Assembly (NCBI GenBank): GCA_038254195.1
Contig: JBBSGJ010000005.1
Span: 1 to 32,891, forward strand
DNA: 32,891 bases
Source: JBBQAA01 sp038254195
Lineage (GTDB): Bacteria > Actinomycetota > Thermoleophilia > Solirubrobacterales > Solirubrobacteraceae
Direction of reading: 5' to 3'
Of the stretch, positions 7,045 to 13,257 are shown in pieces. The position numbers and the translations under genes were made by a program. A model generated the notes under the pieces. The model made no database searches and was not told the DNA's origin. It saw nothing but the letters and a program-made list of their open reading frames with translations. The first letter of the stretch is position 1. The number at the start of each line of letters is the position of its first letter.

Positions 7045-7677
7045 GTGAGCCCGAAGGCCAAGTCGCCGGCGGGCTCGCTCGTCGAACTCGTGGTCATCGT
7101 GGCCACCGCGCTGGGGCTGGCGCTGCTCATCCAGGCGTTCCTCGTCAAGCCCTACAAGATCCCCACCGGGTCGATGATCCCCACGCTGAGCATTGGCCAG
7201 CGCGTGCTCGTGAACCGGATCGGCACCCACTTCGGGTCCCCGAGCGTGGGGGACATCGTCGTGTTCCATCCGCCGCAGGGCGCCGAGGACATCGGGGGCG
7301 CCGCGGGCTCGGGGCGCTGTGGCGACCCCAACGCCGGCGACGGCACGGACCGGCCCTGTGACCGGCCGACGCGCAAGCGCGCGAACGACAACTTCATCAA
7401 GCGGATGGTCGCCGGGCCAGGCGACACCATCGCGATCGTCAACGGCCACGCGATCGTCAACGGCAAGCGGGAGAAGGACCCCTATATCCGGCCGTGTGCC
7501 CCCGGAGACTGCAATTTCCGCACGGCGATCAGGGTTCCACCCGGTCACTACTTCATGATGGGCGACAACCGTGGAGACTCCGCCGACAGCCGCTACTGGG
7601 GGCCGGTCCCCGAGGACTGGATCATCGGCGGCGCCTTCGCCACGTACTGGCCGCCGGACCGGATCGGGATCTTCTAG
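7045..7677 (+). CDS. lepB: signal peptidase I
   Basis: Type I signal peptidase removes signal peptides from exported proteins at the outer face of the membrane, using a Ser/Lys dyad. The 210-residue protein has a single N-terminal membrane segment (LVELVVIVATALGLALLIQAF), then the nucleophile box KIPTGSMIPTL with Ser43. The general base is Lys119 in NFIKRMVAGPGD. The conserved box E region is FMMGDNRGDSADSRYWGPV. Between the boxes lies a Cys-containing, Gly/Asp-rich insertion (GRCGDPNAGDGTDRPCDRP), and there is another Cys pair in RPCAPGDC. These could form disulphides outside the membrane; that is inference. The GTG start lies 15 nt after rplS. The lepB-rnhB order downstream of rplS is common. 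Confidence 0.96.
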   Translation: MSPKAKSPAGSLVELVVIVATALGLALLIQAFLVKPYKIPTGSMIPTLSIGQRVLVNRIGTHFGSPSVGDIVVFHPPQGAEDIGGAAGSGRCGDPNAGDGTDRPCDRPTRKRANDNFIKRMVAGPGDTIAIVNGHAIVNGKREKDPYIRPCAPGDCNFRTAIRVPPGHYFMMGDNRGDSADSRYWGPVPEDWIIGGAFATYWPPDRIGIF

Positions 7678-8344
7678 GAAGGGAACCCCGCCCGCCCGCG
7701 CCCGCCCGGGCCGTCGCCTCGTCCAGTGGGACCGGCGGCTGGAGCGGCGCTGGGTCGCGGGCGCGGATGAGGCCGGGCGGGGCAGCCTCGCCGGGCCGCT
7801 GGTCGCCGCCGCCGTGCTCTTCGACTACGAGCGGATGGGGCCGCGGGAGGTCCGCGCGCTCGGGATGCTCAACGACTCCAAGCAGCAGACGGAGGCCGGG
7901 CGCGAGGAGCTCTACCCGGTGATCCTCCGGCTCGCCGCGCGGGTGGCGATCGTCTCGCGCTGCGCGCGCCGGATCGACGAGTCCGGACTGCACCGCACGA
8001 ACCTCGCCGCACTCCGGGACGCCCTGCGCCGGGTGGCCCGTCCGGGAGCGCTGCTGCTGTCCGACGGGTTCCGGCTCGGCGATCTCGGCTTCGAGCACCG
8101 GGCGGTGGTCGGCGGGGACCGGACCTCGGCGTCGATCGCGGCGGCGTCCGTGCTCGCCAAGGTCACCCGCGACCGCTACATGCGCCGCGCCGACGCCCTG
8201 CACCCGGGGTGGGACTTCGCGCTCCACGTGGGCTACTCGACGCCGGAGCACCGCGCCGCCATCGAACGCCTCGGCGTCTCGCCGTTGCACCGGAGGTCGT
8301 TCGCGTCGATCGCGTACGAGCAGCTCGGGCTCGGGGCGGGCTGA
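7571..8344 (+). CDS. rnhB: ribonuclease HII (start codon unresolved)
   Basis: RNase HII cuts the RNA strand of RNA/DNA hybrids and removes single ribonucleotides from DNA. Conserved elements are AGADEAGRGSLAGPLVAAAV (first catalytic Asp-Glu pair), NDSKQQT, LLLSDGF, the signature SIAAASVLAKVTRDRYM and HPGWDF...GYSTPEH. The start is a problem. The homologous part seems to begin around RRLVQWDRRLERRW (from about 7715), and a purine-rich AGGAAGGGAA follows the lepB stop. No in-frame ATG, GTG or TTG lies between that stop (7677) and the catalytic motif. The only canonical start is ATG 7571 inside lepB, which adds about 50 atypical residues. CTG 7739 is an alternative. The coordinates given use ATG 7571. 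It is convergent with dprA, 1 nt apart. Confidence 0.85.
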   Translation: METPPTAATGGRSPRTGSSAAPSPRTGRRTGSGSSRKGTPPARARPGRRLVQWDRRLERRWVAGADEAGRGSLAGPLVAAAVLFDYERMGPREVRALGMLNDSKQQTEAGREELYPVILRLAARVAIVSRCARRIDESGLHRTNLAALRDALRRVARPGALLLSDGFRLGDLGFEHRAVVGGDRTSASIAAASVLAKVTRDRYMRRADALHPGWDFALHVGYSTPEHRAAIERLGVSPLHRRSFASIAYEQLGLGAG

Positions 8345-8345
8345 A

Positions 8346-9425
8346 TCACCCCGGAACCACCTCGTAGCGGCCGCCCGGTGCGGCGCGGAGGAGCCCCCGC
8401 AGCTCCAGCTCGGTCAATCCGGCCAGCGCGCCGCCCACCTCCAAGCCTCCCAGCGCCAACGCCGTCACGGTGTCGGCCCCGTGGGCGACCGCGTCGAGCA
8501 GCGGCCGCAGCTCCTCGGGAACCGGGCGCGGCGCTACGCGTTGCGGCGGCAGGTGCAGCAGGTCGAGGATGTCGGTCGCGTCCCGGACGAGATGCGCGCC
8601 GTCGGCCAGCAGCGCGTGCGGACCGGTCGCCATCGGGGACGTGATCCGGCCGGGCACCGCGGCCACGTCACGCCCGAGATCCTCGGCGATCCCCGCGGTG
8701 ATGAGCGAGCCCGAGCGCTTCCCGCCCTCCACGACCACGGTCACCGAGCTCAGCCCGGCGATGAGCCGGTTGCGCGCGGGGAACATCCACCGGCGGGGAA
8801 GGACGCCGGGGGGCAGCTCCGAGACCACGGCCGCGTGCTCGACGAGCCGCCGGTGCAGCCCGCGCGCCGAGCGCGGATAGGCCTGATCCGCGCTGCCCGC
8901 CAAAACGGCCAAGGTCCCGCCGTCGGCGCCGAGCGTCCCCTCGTGGGCGGCCGAGTCGATCCCCATGGCCATGCCCGAGACCACGGTCACCCCGGCGACC
9001 GCGAGCCCCCGGGCGAGCGACCCGGCGACCTCGAGCCCGTACGGTGAGGCCCGCCGCGTCCCCACGATCGCCACCGCCGGGGCGGCCACGAGCGCGAGGA
9101 ACCGGTCGAGCGGTCCGGCGACGTGGAGGACGGCCGGGGCGTCGGGAGCGTCGAGCAGCTGCGCGGGGTAGCGCCCGTCACAGCGACAGAGCGACGCCAG
9201 CCCGGCGCCCGCCGACGCCTCCCGCGCGCGGTCGGGCACGACGCGCCCCAGCTCCGCCGCGATCCTCCCGCGCTCCTCTCCGCCGAGGGCGGCGAGCAGC
9301 TCGTCGTTGCTCAGCGCGAGCACGACCGGCAGCCGCCGCCCCTGCTCGCGCGCCCGCTCCAGGTGTCCCCCGAGGCGGGCGAGCAGCCACGTCCGCCGCA
9401 GGCAGGCGTCACAGGCCGAGCTCAC
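8346..9425 (-). CDS. dprA: DNA processing protein DprA (Smf)
   Basis: DprA binds incoming single-stranded DNA during natural transformation and loads RecA. The 359-residue protein has a helical N-terminal region, then the Rossmann-like DprA core with AVAIVGTRRASPYG (about residues 117-130), VVSGMAMGIDSAAHEG and FPARNRLIAGLS. VVVEGGKRSGSLITAG follows, with the conserved nucleic-acid pocket. A C-terminal winged-helix-like segment ends the protein. Four cysteines stand out: C5 and C8 (CDAC) at the N-terminus and C80 and C82 (CRC) before the core, which could bind a metal. The GTG start overlaps the comM stop (GTGA), so the pair is probably co-translated. It ends 1 nt from the rnhB stop on the other strand. 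Confidence 0.95.
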   Translation of the reverse strand: MSSACDACLRRTWLLARLGGHLERAREQGRRLPVVLALSNDELLAALGGEERGRIAAELGRVVPDRAREASAGAGLASLCRCDGRYPAQLLDAPDAPAVLHVAGPLDRFLALVAAPAVAIVGTRRASPYGLEVAGSLARGLAVAGVTVVSGMAMGIDSAAHEGTLGADGGTLAVLAGSADQAYPRSARGLHRRLVEHAAVVSELPPGVLPRRWMFPARNRLIAGLSSVTVVVEGGKRSGSLITAGIAEDLGRDVAAVPGRITSPMATGPHALLADGAHLVRDATDILDLLHLPPQRVAPRPVPEELRPLLDAVAHGADTVTALALGGLEVGGALAGLTELELRGLLRAAPGGRYEVVPG

Positions 9426-10933
9426 GCCGCCATCCCCTCGGCGGGCGCCCAGCCGCGGAAGGCCAGCGCCTGCGTGACGTCGGGCAGGTCGATGCCGTCC
9501 CGGCCCCCGAGGTCGGCCAGGGTGAGGGCGACCCGCAGGACCCGGTGGCGCCCCCGGGCCGTCACCTTCCCGAGCGCGTAGGCCCGCGAGAGCGCGTCCT
9601 CGGCCTCGTCGCTCACTCCGACCTCGCGGCGCAGGACCCGGAGCTCGAGCCGCGCGTTCGCACTCGCGCCCGTGCGCGCGGAGCGGCGCTCCTGACGCTC
9701 ACGCGCGGCGAGCACCCGCTCCCGGATCTCGGAGGAGCTCGCCCGGGACAACCCCGTCCCGAGCACCGGGCGGTCCACGGTCACCACGAGGTCGATCCGG
9801 TCGAGTAGCGGCCCGCTCAGCCGCCGGCGGTAGCGCAGGTGGTCGGCCTCGGTGCACCGGCATCGCGGAGTTCCCGCCGCGCCGCACAGACACGGGTTCG
9901 TCGCCGCCACGAGCTGGAAGCGCGTCGGGAACCGCACGGCATGTTGTCCCCGGACGACGGTGATGTGCCCGTCCTCGAGCGGTTGGCGCAGCGCCTCGAG
10001 CGACGGCCGCGGGAACTCGGCGAGCTCGTCGAGGAACAGCACCCCGTGGTGGGCGAGCGACGCCTCGCCGGGCTCGGGTGCGGACCCTCCACCCACGAGT
10101 CCCGAGGGCGACGTGCCGTGGTGCGGCGCGCGGAAGGGCCGCACCGTCACCAGCCCGGGCCCGCGCCGCAGGCCGGCCACGGAGTGCACCCGGGTGACCT
10201 CCAGCGCCTCTGAGTTGGTCAGCGGCGGGAGGATCCCCGGCAAGCGGCGGGCGAGCATGGTCTTCCCGGTGCCGGGCGGCCCCTGCATGAGCAGGTTGTG
10301 GCCGCCCGCCGCTGCCACGGTCAGCGCGTGGACCGCGAAGGGCTGGCCCTCCACGTCGGCGAGGTCGGGCTCCTCCGCGGAATCGCGCGGCACCACCGGA
10401 ATGGCGGGGGGCGGCGGCAGCGCCCCCTCGCGCAGCCCCTCCACCGCCTCGCGCAGCGTCGTCACCGCGCCCACGACGAGCCCGTCGACGAGCGCGGCCT
10501 CGTCCGCGCGCTCGCGGGCCAGGACGAGGATCTCGACCCCCTCGCGCCGGGCGCCCTCGGCCACCGCGAGGGTTCCCCGCGCGGGACGCACGTCACCGGA
10601 GAGTGAGAGCTCGCCGAACACCGCGACGGAGTCGAGCCGTTCACGCGGGAGCTGCTCAGAGGCCGCGAGGACCCCGAGCGCGAGCGGGAGGTCGAAGCTC
10701 GGCCCCGTCTTGCGCAGGTAGGCCGGCGCGAGGTTCGCGGTGATGCGCTTCTGGGGGAACGCGAAGCCCTGGTTGAGGATCGCCGCGTGGACCCGCTCCC
10801 GCGCCTCCCGGACCGCTTTGTCCCCGAGCCCCACGACGTTGAACGCGGGCAGCCCCGCGCGGACGTCCACCTCCACCCAGACCTGGCGGGCGTCGAAGCC
10901 GTCGAGCGCGAAGGTGATGACCCGGGCGAGCAC
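9422..10933 (-). CDS. comM: ComM/YifB family Mg chelatase-like AAA+ ATPase
   Basis: ComM is a hexameric AAA+ helicase that promotes branch migration when transformed DNA is integrated. The 503-residue protein has the N-terminal Lon-like ChlI domain (AFNVVGLGDKAVREARERV, AYLRKTGPSFDLPLALG, FGELSLSGDVRPARG). The AAA+ core has Walker A GPPGTGKT (residues 218-225), Walker B VLFLDELAEF (around 298-307), sensor 1 ATNPCLCG and a Cys-rich zinc-like insertion CLCG...PRCRC. The arginine-finger region LSGPLLDRIDL and a C-terminal helical domain complete it. A proline run lies at about residues 173-176. The GTG start at 10933 faces yraN across a 184-bp divergent region. dprA follows with a 4-nt overlap. 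Confidence 0.95.
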   Translation of the reverse strand: MLARVITFALDGFDARQVWVEVDVRAGLPAFNVVGLGDKAVREARERVHAAILNQGFAFPQKRITANLAPAYLRKTGPSFDLPLALGVLAASEQLPRERLDSVAVFGELSLSGDVRPARGTLAVAEGARREGVEILVLARERADEAALVDGLVVGAVTTLREAVEGLREGALPPPPAIPVVPRDSAEEPDLADVEGQPFAVHALTVAAAGGHNLLMQGPPGTGKTMLARRLPGILPPLTNSEALEVTRVHSVAGLRRGPGLVTVRPFRAPHHGTSPSGLVGGGSAPEPGEASLAHHGVLFLDELAEFPRPSLEALRQPLEDGHITVVRGQHAVRFPTRFQLVAATNPCLCGAAGTPRCRCTEADHLRYRRRLSGPLLDRIDLVVTVDRPVLGTGLSRASSSEIRERVLAARERQERRSARTGASANARLELRVLRREVGVSDEAEDALSRAYALGKVTARGRHRVLRVALTLADLGGRDGIDLPDVTQALAFRGWAPAEGMAA

Positions 10934-10986
10934 GCCGCCACCCTCTCGCGAGGCGGTGGGCAGCGGGCCTCGACGGGGTCATCCGG

Positions 10987-11009
10987 CACCGATCCGGTAC
11001 GGATCGGTG
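10987..11009. promoter_or_regulatory. perfect inverted repeat in the comM/yraN divergent region (candidate operator or hairpin)
   Basis: CACCGATCCG and CGGATCGGTG form 10-bp perfect arms around a 3-nt GTA centre. The site lies 54 bp upstream of the comM start and 109 bp upstream of the yraN start. It is not followed by a T-run and is not downstream of a gene, so an operator fits better than a terminator. Its role is inference. Confidence 0.45.
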
Positions 11010-11043
11010 GCGAACCGGGCCCCGACCGTGCGCCCGCGCGGAC

Positions 11044-11076
11044 CCGGCACGAAGGTGGCGCCGAACCGGCACGAAG
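11044..11076. repeat. two direct copies of CCGGCACGAAG, 22-bp period
   Basis: The 11-mer CCGGCACGAAG occurs at 11044-11054 and 11066-11076, exactly 22 bp apart (about two helical turns). The repeat sits between the palindrome at 10987 and the yraN start. Such spacing would place two DNA-bound proteins on the same face of the helix. A regulatory role is inferred. Confidence 0.4.
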
Positions 11077-11117
11077 CGCGCGGGACAGGCGCACCGGCGC
11101 CCGGCAGGCTCCCGGTC

Positions 11118-11492
11118 ATGGTCTCCAGCGACGACCCCCGACACGCGGCGGGGCGCCTCGGCGAGCGACTCGCGGCCGAGCACCTCGAGCGGCTCGGGTT
11201 CGCGCTCGTGGAGCGCAACGCGCGGACGCGCTACGGCGAGCTCGACATCATCGCCTGCGATGGGAGGGTGCTCGTCTTCGCGGAGGTGAAGACCCGCCGG
11301 GGGGAGAACGGGCGTCCGTTCGAGGCGCTCGATCCGCACAAGCAGAAGCAGGTCCGCCGCATGGCGACGCAGTGGCTCGTCCAGACGACGGACCGTCCCT
11401 GGTCGGCCGAGCTGCGCTTCGACGCGATCGGCATCATCCTCGACGGCCAGGGGCGCCTCCTGCGCCTCGAGCATCTCGAGGGGGCGTTCTAG
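11118..11492 (+). CDS. yraN: YraN family (UPF0102) endonuclease-fold protein
   Basis: This 124-residue protein belongs to the YraN/UPF0102 family, which has a Holliday-junction-resolvase-like endonuclease fold but no settled function. Visible signatures are GRLGERLAAEHLERLGF, then RTRYGELDIIACDG and VLVFAEVKTRR. The last two supply the E-D-ExK residues of a PD-(D/E)xK site, and KQKQVRRMATQWL follows. The ATG at 11118 is chosen because it precedes the conserved AAGRLGE motif by about 10 residues, as in homologues. The frame is open further upstream through the intergenic region, but without family similarity. It is commonly found beside dprA, comM and rnhB, as here. Confidence 0.9.
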   Translation: MVSSDDPRHAAGRLGERLAAEHLERLGFALVERNARTRYGELDIIACDGRVLVFAEVKTRRGENGRPFEALDPHKQKQVRRMATQWLVQTTDRPWSAELRFDAIGIILDGQGRLLRLEHLEGAF

Positions 11493-11497
11493 GGGCC

Positions 11498-11503
11498 TAG
11501 CCT
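11498..11503 (+). promoter_or_regulatory. candidate -10 box (TAGCCT) of thiD, leaderless spacing
   Basis: TAGCCT ends 6 nt before the thiD ATG, the spacing expected if transcription starts at the start codon itself. It lies just after the yraN stop and is separate from it. There is no Shine-Dalgarno sequence. It has the same hexamer as the boxes upstream of the nfeD-like gene and of the minus-strand gene starting at 20754. Confidence 0.45.
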
Positions 11504-11509
11504 GCCGCC

Positions 11510-12334
11510 ATGGCCCCGCCCGTGGTGCTCTCGGTCGCCGGCTCGGACTCCGGGGGCGGCGCCGGGATCCAGGCCGACCTCAAGGCGTTCGCGGCCTGCG
11601 GCGTCCACGGGGCGACGGCGCTGACCGCGCTCACCGCCCAGAACACGCTGGGCGTGGACGGGGTCCATCCCGTCCCGGGCGAGTTCATCCTCGCGCAGGT
11701 CCGGGCCGTGGCCTCGGACCTCGGCGTCGACGCGGTGAAGGTGGGGATGCTCGGCGATGCCCCGACGGTCCACACGGTGGCCCGGGCTCTGGAGGAGCTC
11801 CGAGTGGGCGCGGAGCCGATCCCCGTCGTGGTCGATCCGGTGATGGTCGCCGAGTCCGGAGCGGTGCTCCTCGACGCCGCCGCGCGCCGGGCGCTCGTGG
11901 AGCGCATCCTCCCGCTGGCCACCGTGGTCACCCCGAACGTGGCGGAGGCCCGGGTGCTCGCGGGGACGGGGGTGCGCGACGACCCGGAGGACCTCGTCCG
12001 GGCTATCCGCGACCTCGGCCCCGGCGTCGTCGTCCTCACCGGCGGCCACCGCGAAGAGGCCGAGGACGTCTTCTGGGACGGCGACCGGCTCGAGCTCATC
12101 GCCGGCGAGCGCCACCCCGGGGACGCGGCGCACGGCTCAGGATGCACGCACTCCTCCGCGCTCGCCGCCCACCTCGCCCGCGGATACCCGCCTTTGCAGG
12201 CCGCTCGCGCGGCCAAGGCCGTGGCCGCCGAGGCCGTCCGCCGCGGACTGCGGGAGCTCGGAGCGGGATCGGGCCCCGTGGACGCCCTCGGTGTGCTCGA
12301 GAGGGCGCGATCGGCAGCCCGCCCTCGGCTATGA
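11510..12334 (+). CDS. thiD: hydroxymethylpyrimidine/phosphomethylpyrimidine kinase
   Basis: ThiD phosphorylates HMP and then HMP-phosphate to give HMP-PP, the pyrimidine half of thiamine. The 274-residue protein shows the ribokinase-like fold with VLSVAGSDSGGGAGIQADLK at the N-terminus (substrate-binding Gly-rich segment). It also has TALTAQNT, VKVGMLGD, VVVDPVMVAESG, TPNVAEARVL and the anion-hole motif GSGCTHSSALAAHLARG. The length is normal. No other thiamine gene is visible nearby. Its stop overlaps the ATG of the next gene (ATGA), so the two downstream unknown genes are probably translated with it. Confidence 0.95.
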   Translation: MAPPVVLSVAGSDSGGGAGIQADLKAFAACGVHGATALTALTAQNTLGVDGVHPVPGEFILAQVRAVASDLGVDAVKVGMLGDAPTVHTVARALEELRVGAEPIPVVVDPVMVAESGAVLLDAAARRALVERILPLATVVTPNVAEARVLAGTGVRDDPEDLVRAIRDLGPGVVVLTGGHREEAEDVFWDGDRLELIAGERHPGDAAHGSGCTHSSALAAHLARGYPPLQAARAAKAVAAEAVRRGLRELGAGSGPVDALGVLERARSAARPRL

Positions 12335-12594
12335 TCGCCGCCGTGCGCTTCCTCCGCATGACCCCCGGCCACGGCGAGGTGCTCATCGCCGAGGGGGACC
12401 TGCGGCGTGCCGAGGAGGAGCAGGCGCTGGTCGACGAGTTCCGGCGCCAGCTCGACGCCGGCATGTGGGCTGCCGTTCCCGTCCCGGCTCCGACCGCCGG
12501 CCGGCGCCGGGCCGAGATGGTCCGCGACTTCGACGAGATCCCGCGCGACGCCGACCGTGTGATCTTCTTCCCACGCGCCGCCGGCGGCCGGTAG
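12331..12594 (+). CDS. small unrecognised protein coupled to thiD, C-terminal Gly-Gly-Arg
   Basis: I do not recognise this 87-residue protein. It begins MIAAVRFLRMTPGHGEVLI, has a charged helix (LRRAEEEQALVDEFRRQLDAG), then a strand-rich part and VRDFDEIPRDADRVIFFP, and ends AAGGR. There is no signal peptide or membrane segment. The ATG overlaps the thiD stop (ATGA) and the stop overlaps the next GTG (TAGTG), so it lies in a tight three-gene unit. Coding support comes from the overlaps and codon bias. GTG 12343 is an alternative start. The alternating strand-helix-strand pattern with a terminal di-glycine loosely recalls beta-grasp proteins, but I have no motif that proves it. Confidence 0.7.
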   Translation: MIAAVRFLRMTPGHGEVLIAEGDLRRAEEEQALVDEFRRQLDAGMWAAVPVPAPTAGRRRAEMVRDFDEIPRDADRVIFFPRAAGGR

Positions 12595-13229
12595 TGCTGC
12601 TCGCCCTCTGCACCGCCGCGATCGTCGTCCTCGCCCTCCTCGCCGAGGTCCTCCTCCCGAAGATCGACGAGTACCTCGCGCGCCGGCGTGCGCGGCGGGC
12701 ATGGGTGGGTGGGTCCGGTTCCGGGGCCGATTCCGACGAGGCGGTGGTCGCGGGCTACGACCCGGGACGTGAGCGTCGCGCCGAGCAGCGCGCGCGGCTG
12801 CTGCTGCGCTCCTGCGTGAACGACGAGGAGTGGGCGATGTACCGCGACCTCGGGTTTCTCCGCGTGTGGGGGAGCCAAACCGACGGGCCCGGAGGGCGGG
12901 ACATGGGCGGGGCGGCGTACGCCTACCTCGTCTACCCGCACCGTCCGATCATCGCCTACCTCCCGCAGACCGACCGCCTGCTCAACGAGTACTGCGTCGA
13001 GTTCCCCGACGAGACCCGCCCCTACGGCTCGCCCCGCCTGCCCGACTCCGACGACGTCCTCGCGAAGTGGATGGCCCTGACGGGCGACGAGCGCCGTGTG
13101 GTCTCCGAGGCGAACATGCACCTTCCCGGCCGGCAGGTCGACCCCCGCCAGATCCAGCGCGACCTCTGGCGCCTGCGCCAGTGGGAGCGTGACTGGGCCA
13201 AGCGCGCCGAGCGCCAGCCCGCGAGTTAG
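12594..13229 (+). CDS. membrane-anchored protein of unknown function
   Basis: This 211-residue protein is not recognised. It starts with one hydrophobic segment (LLALCTAAIVVLALLAEVLL) followed by Arg-rich RRRARR, so the bulk is probably cytoplasmic. The soluble part has ERRAEQRARLLLRSCV, EWAMYRDLGFLRVWG, then AYAYLVYPHRPIIAYLP and LLNEYCVEFPDE. DDVLAKWMALTGDERRVV and a basic, Trp-rich end (RDLWRLRQWERDWAKR) follow. The well-formed strands and conserved-looking aromatic residues suggest a real folded domain. The GTG at 12594 shares a base with the upstream TAG, linking it to the small gene and thiD. It ends 28 nt before ilvD. Confidence 0.75.
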   Translation: MLLALCTAAIVVLALLAEVLLPKIDEYLARRRARRAWVGGSGSGADSDEAVVAGYDPGRERRAEQRARLLLRSCVNDEEWAMYRDLGFLRVWGSQTDGPGGRDMGGAAYAYLVYPHRPIIAYLPQTDRLLNEYCVEFPDETRPYGSPRLPDSDDVLAKWMALTGDERRVVSEANMHLPGRQVDPRQIQRDLWRLRQWERDWAKRAERQPAS

Positions 13230-13257
13230 TGCCGCGAACTTCCGCTTCGGGATACTG

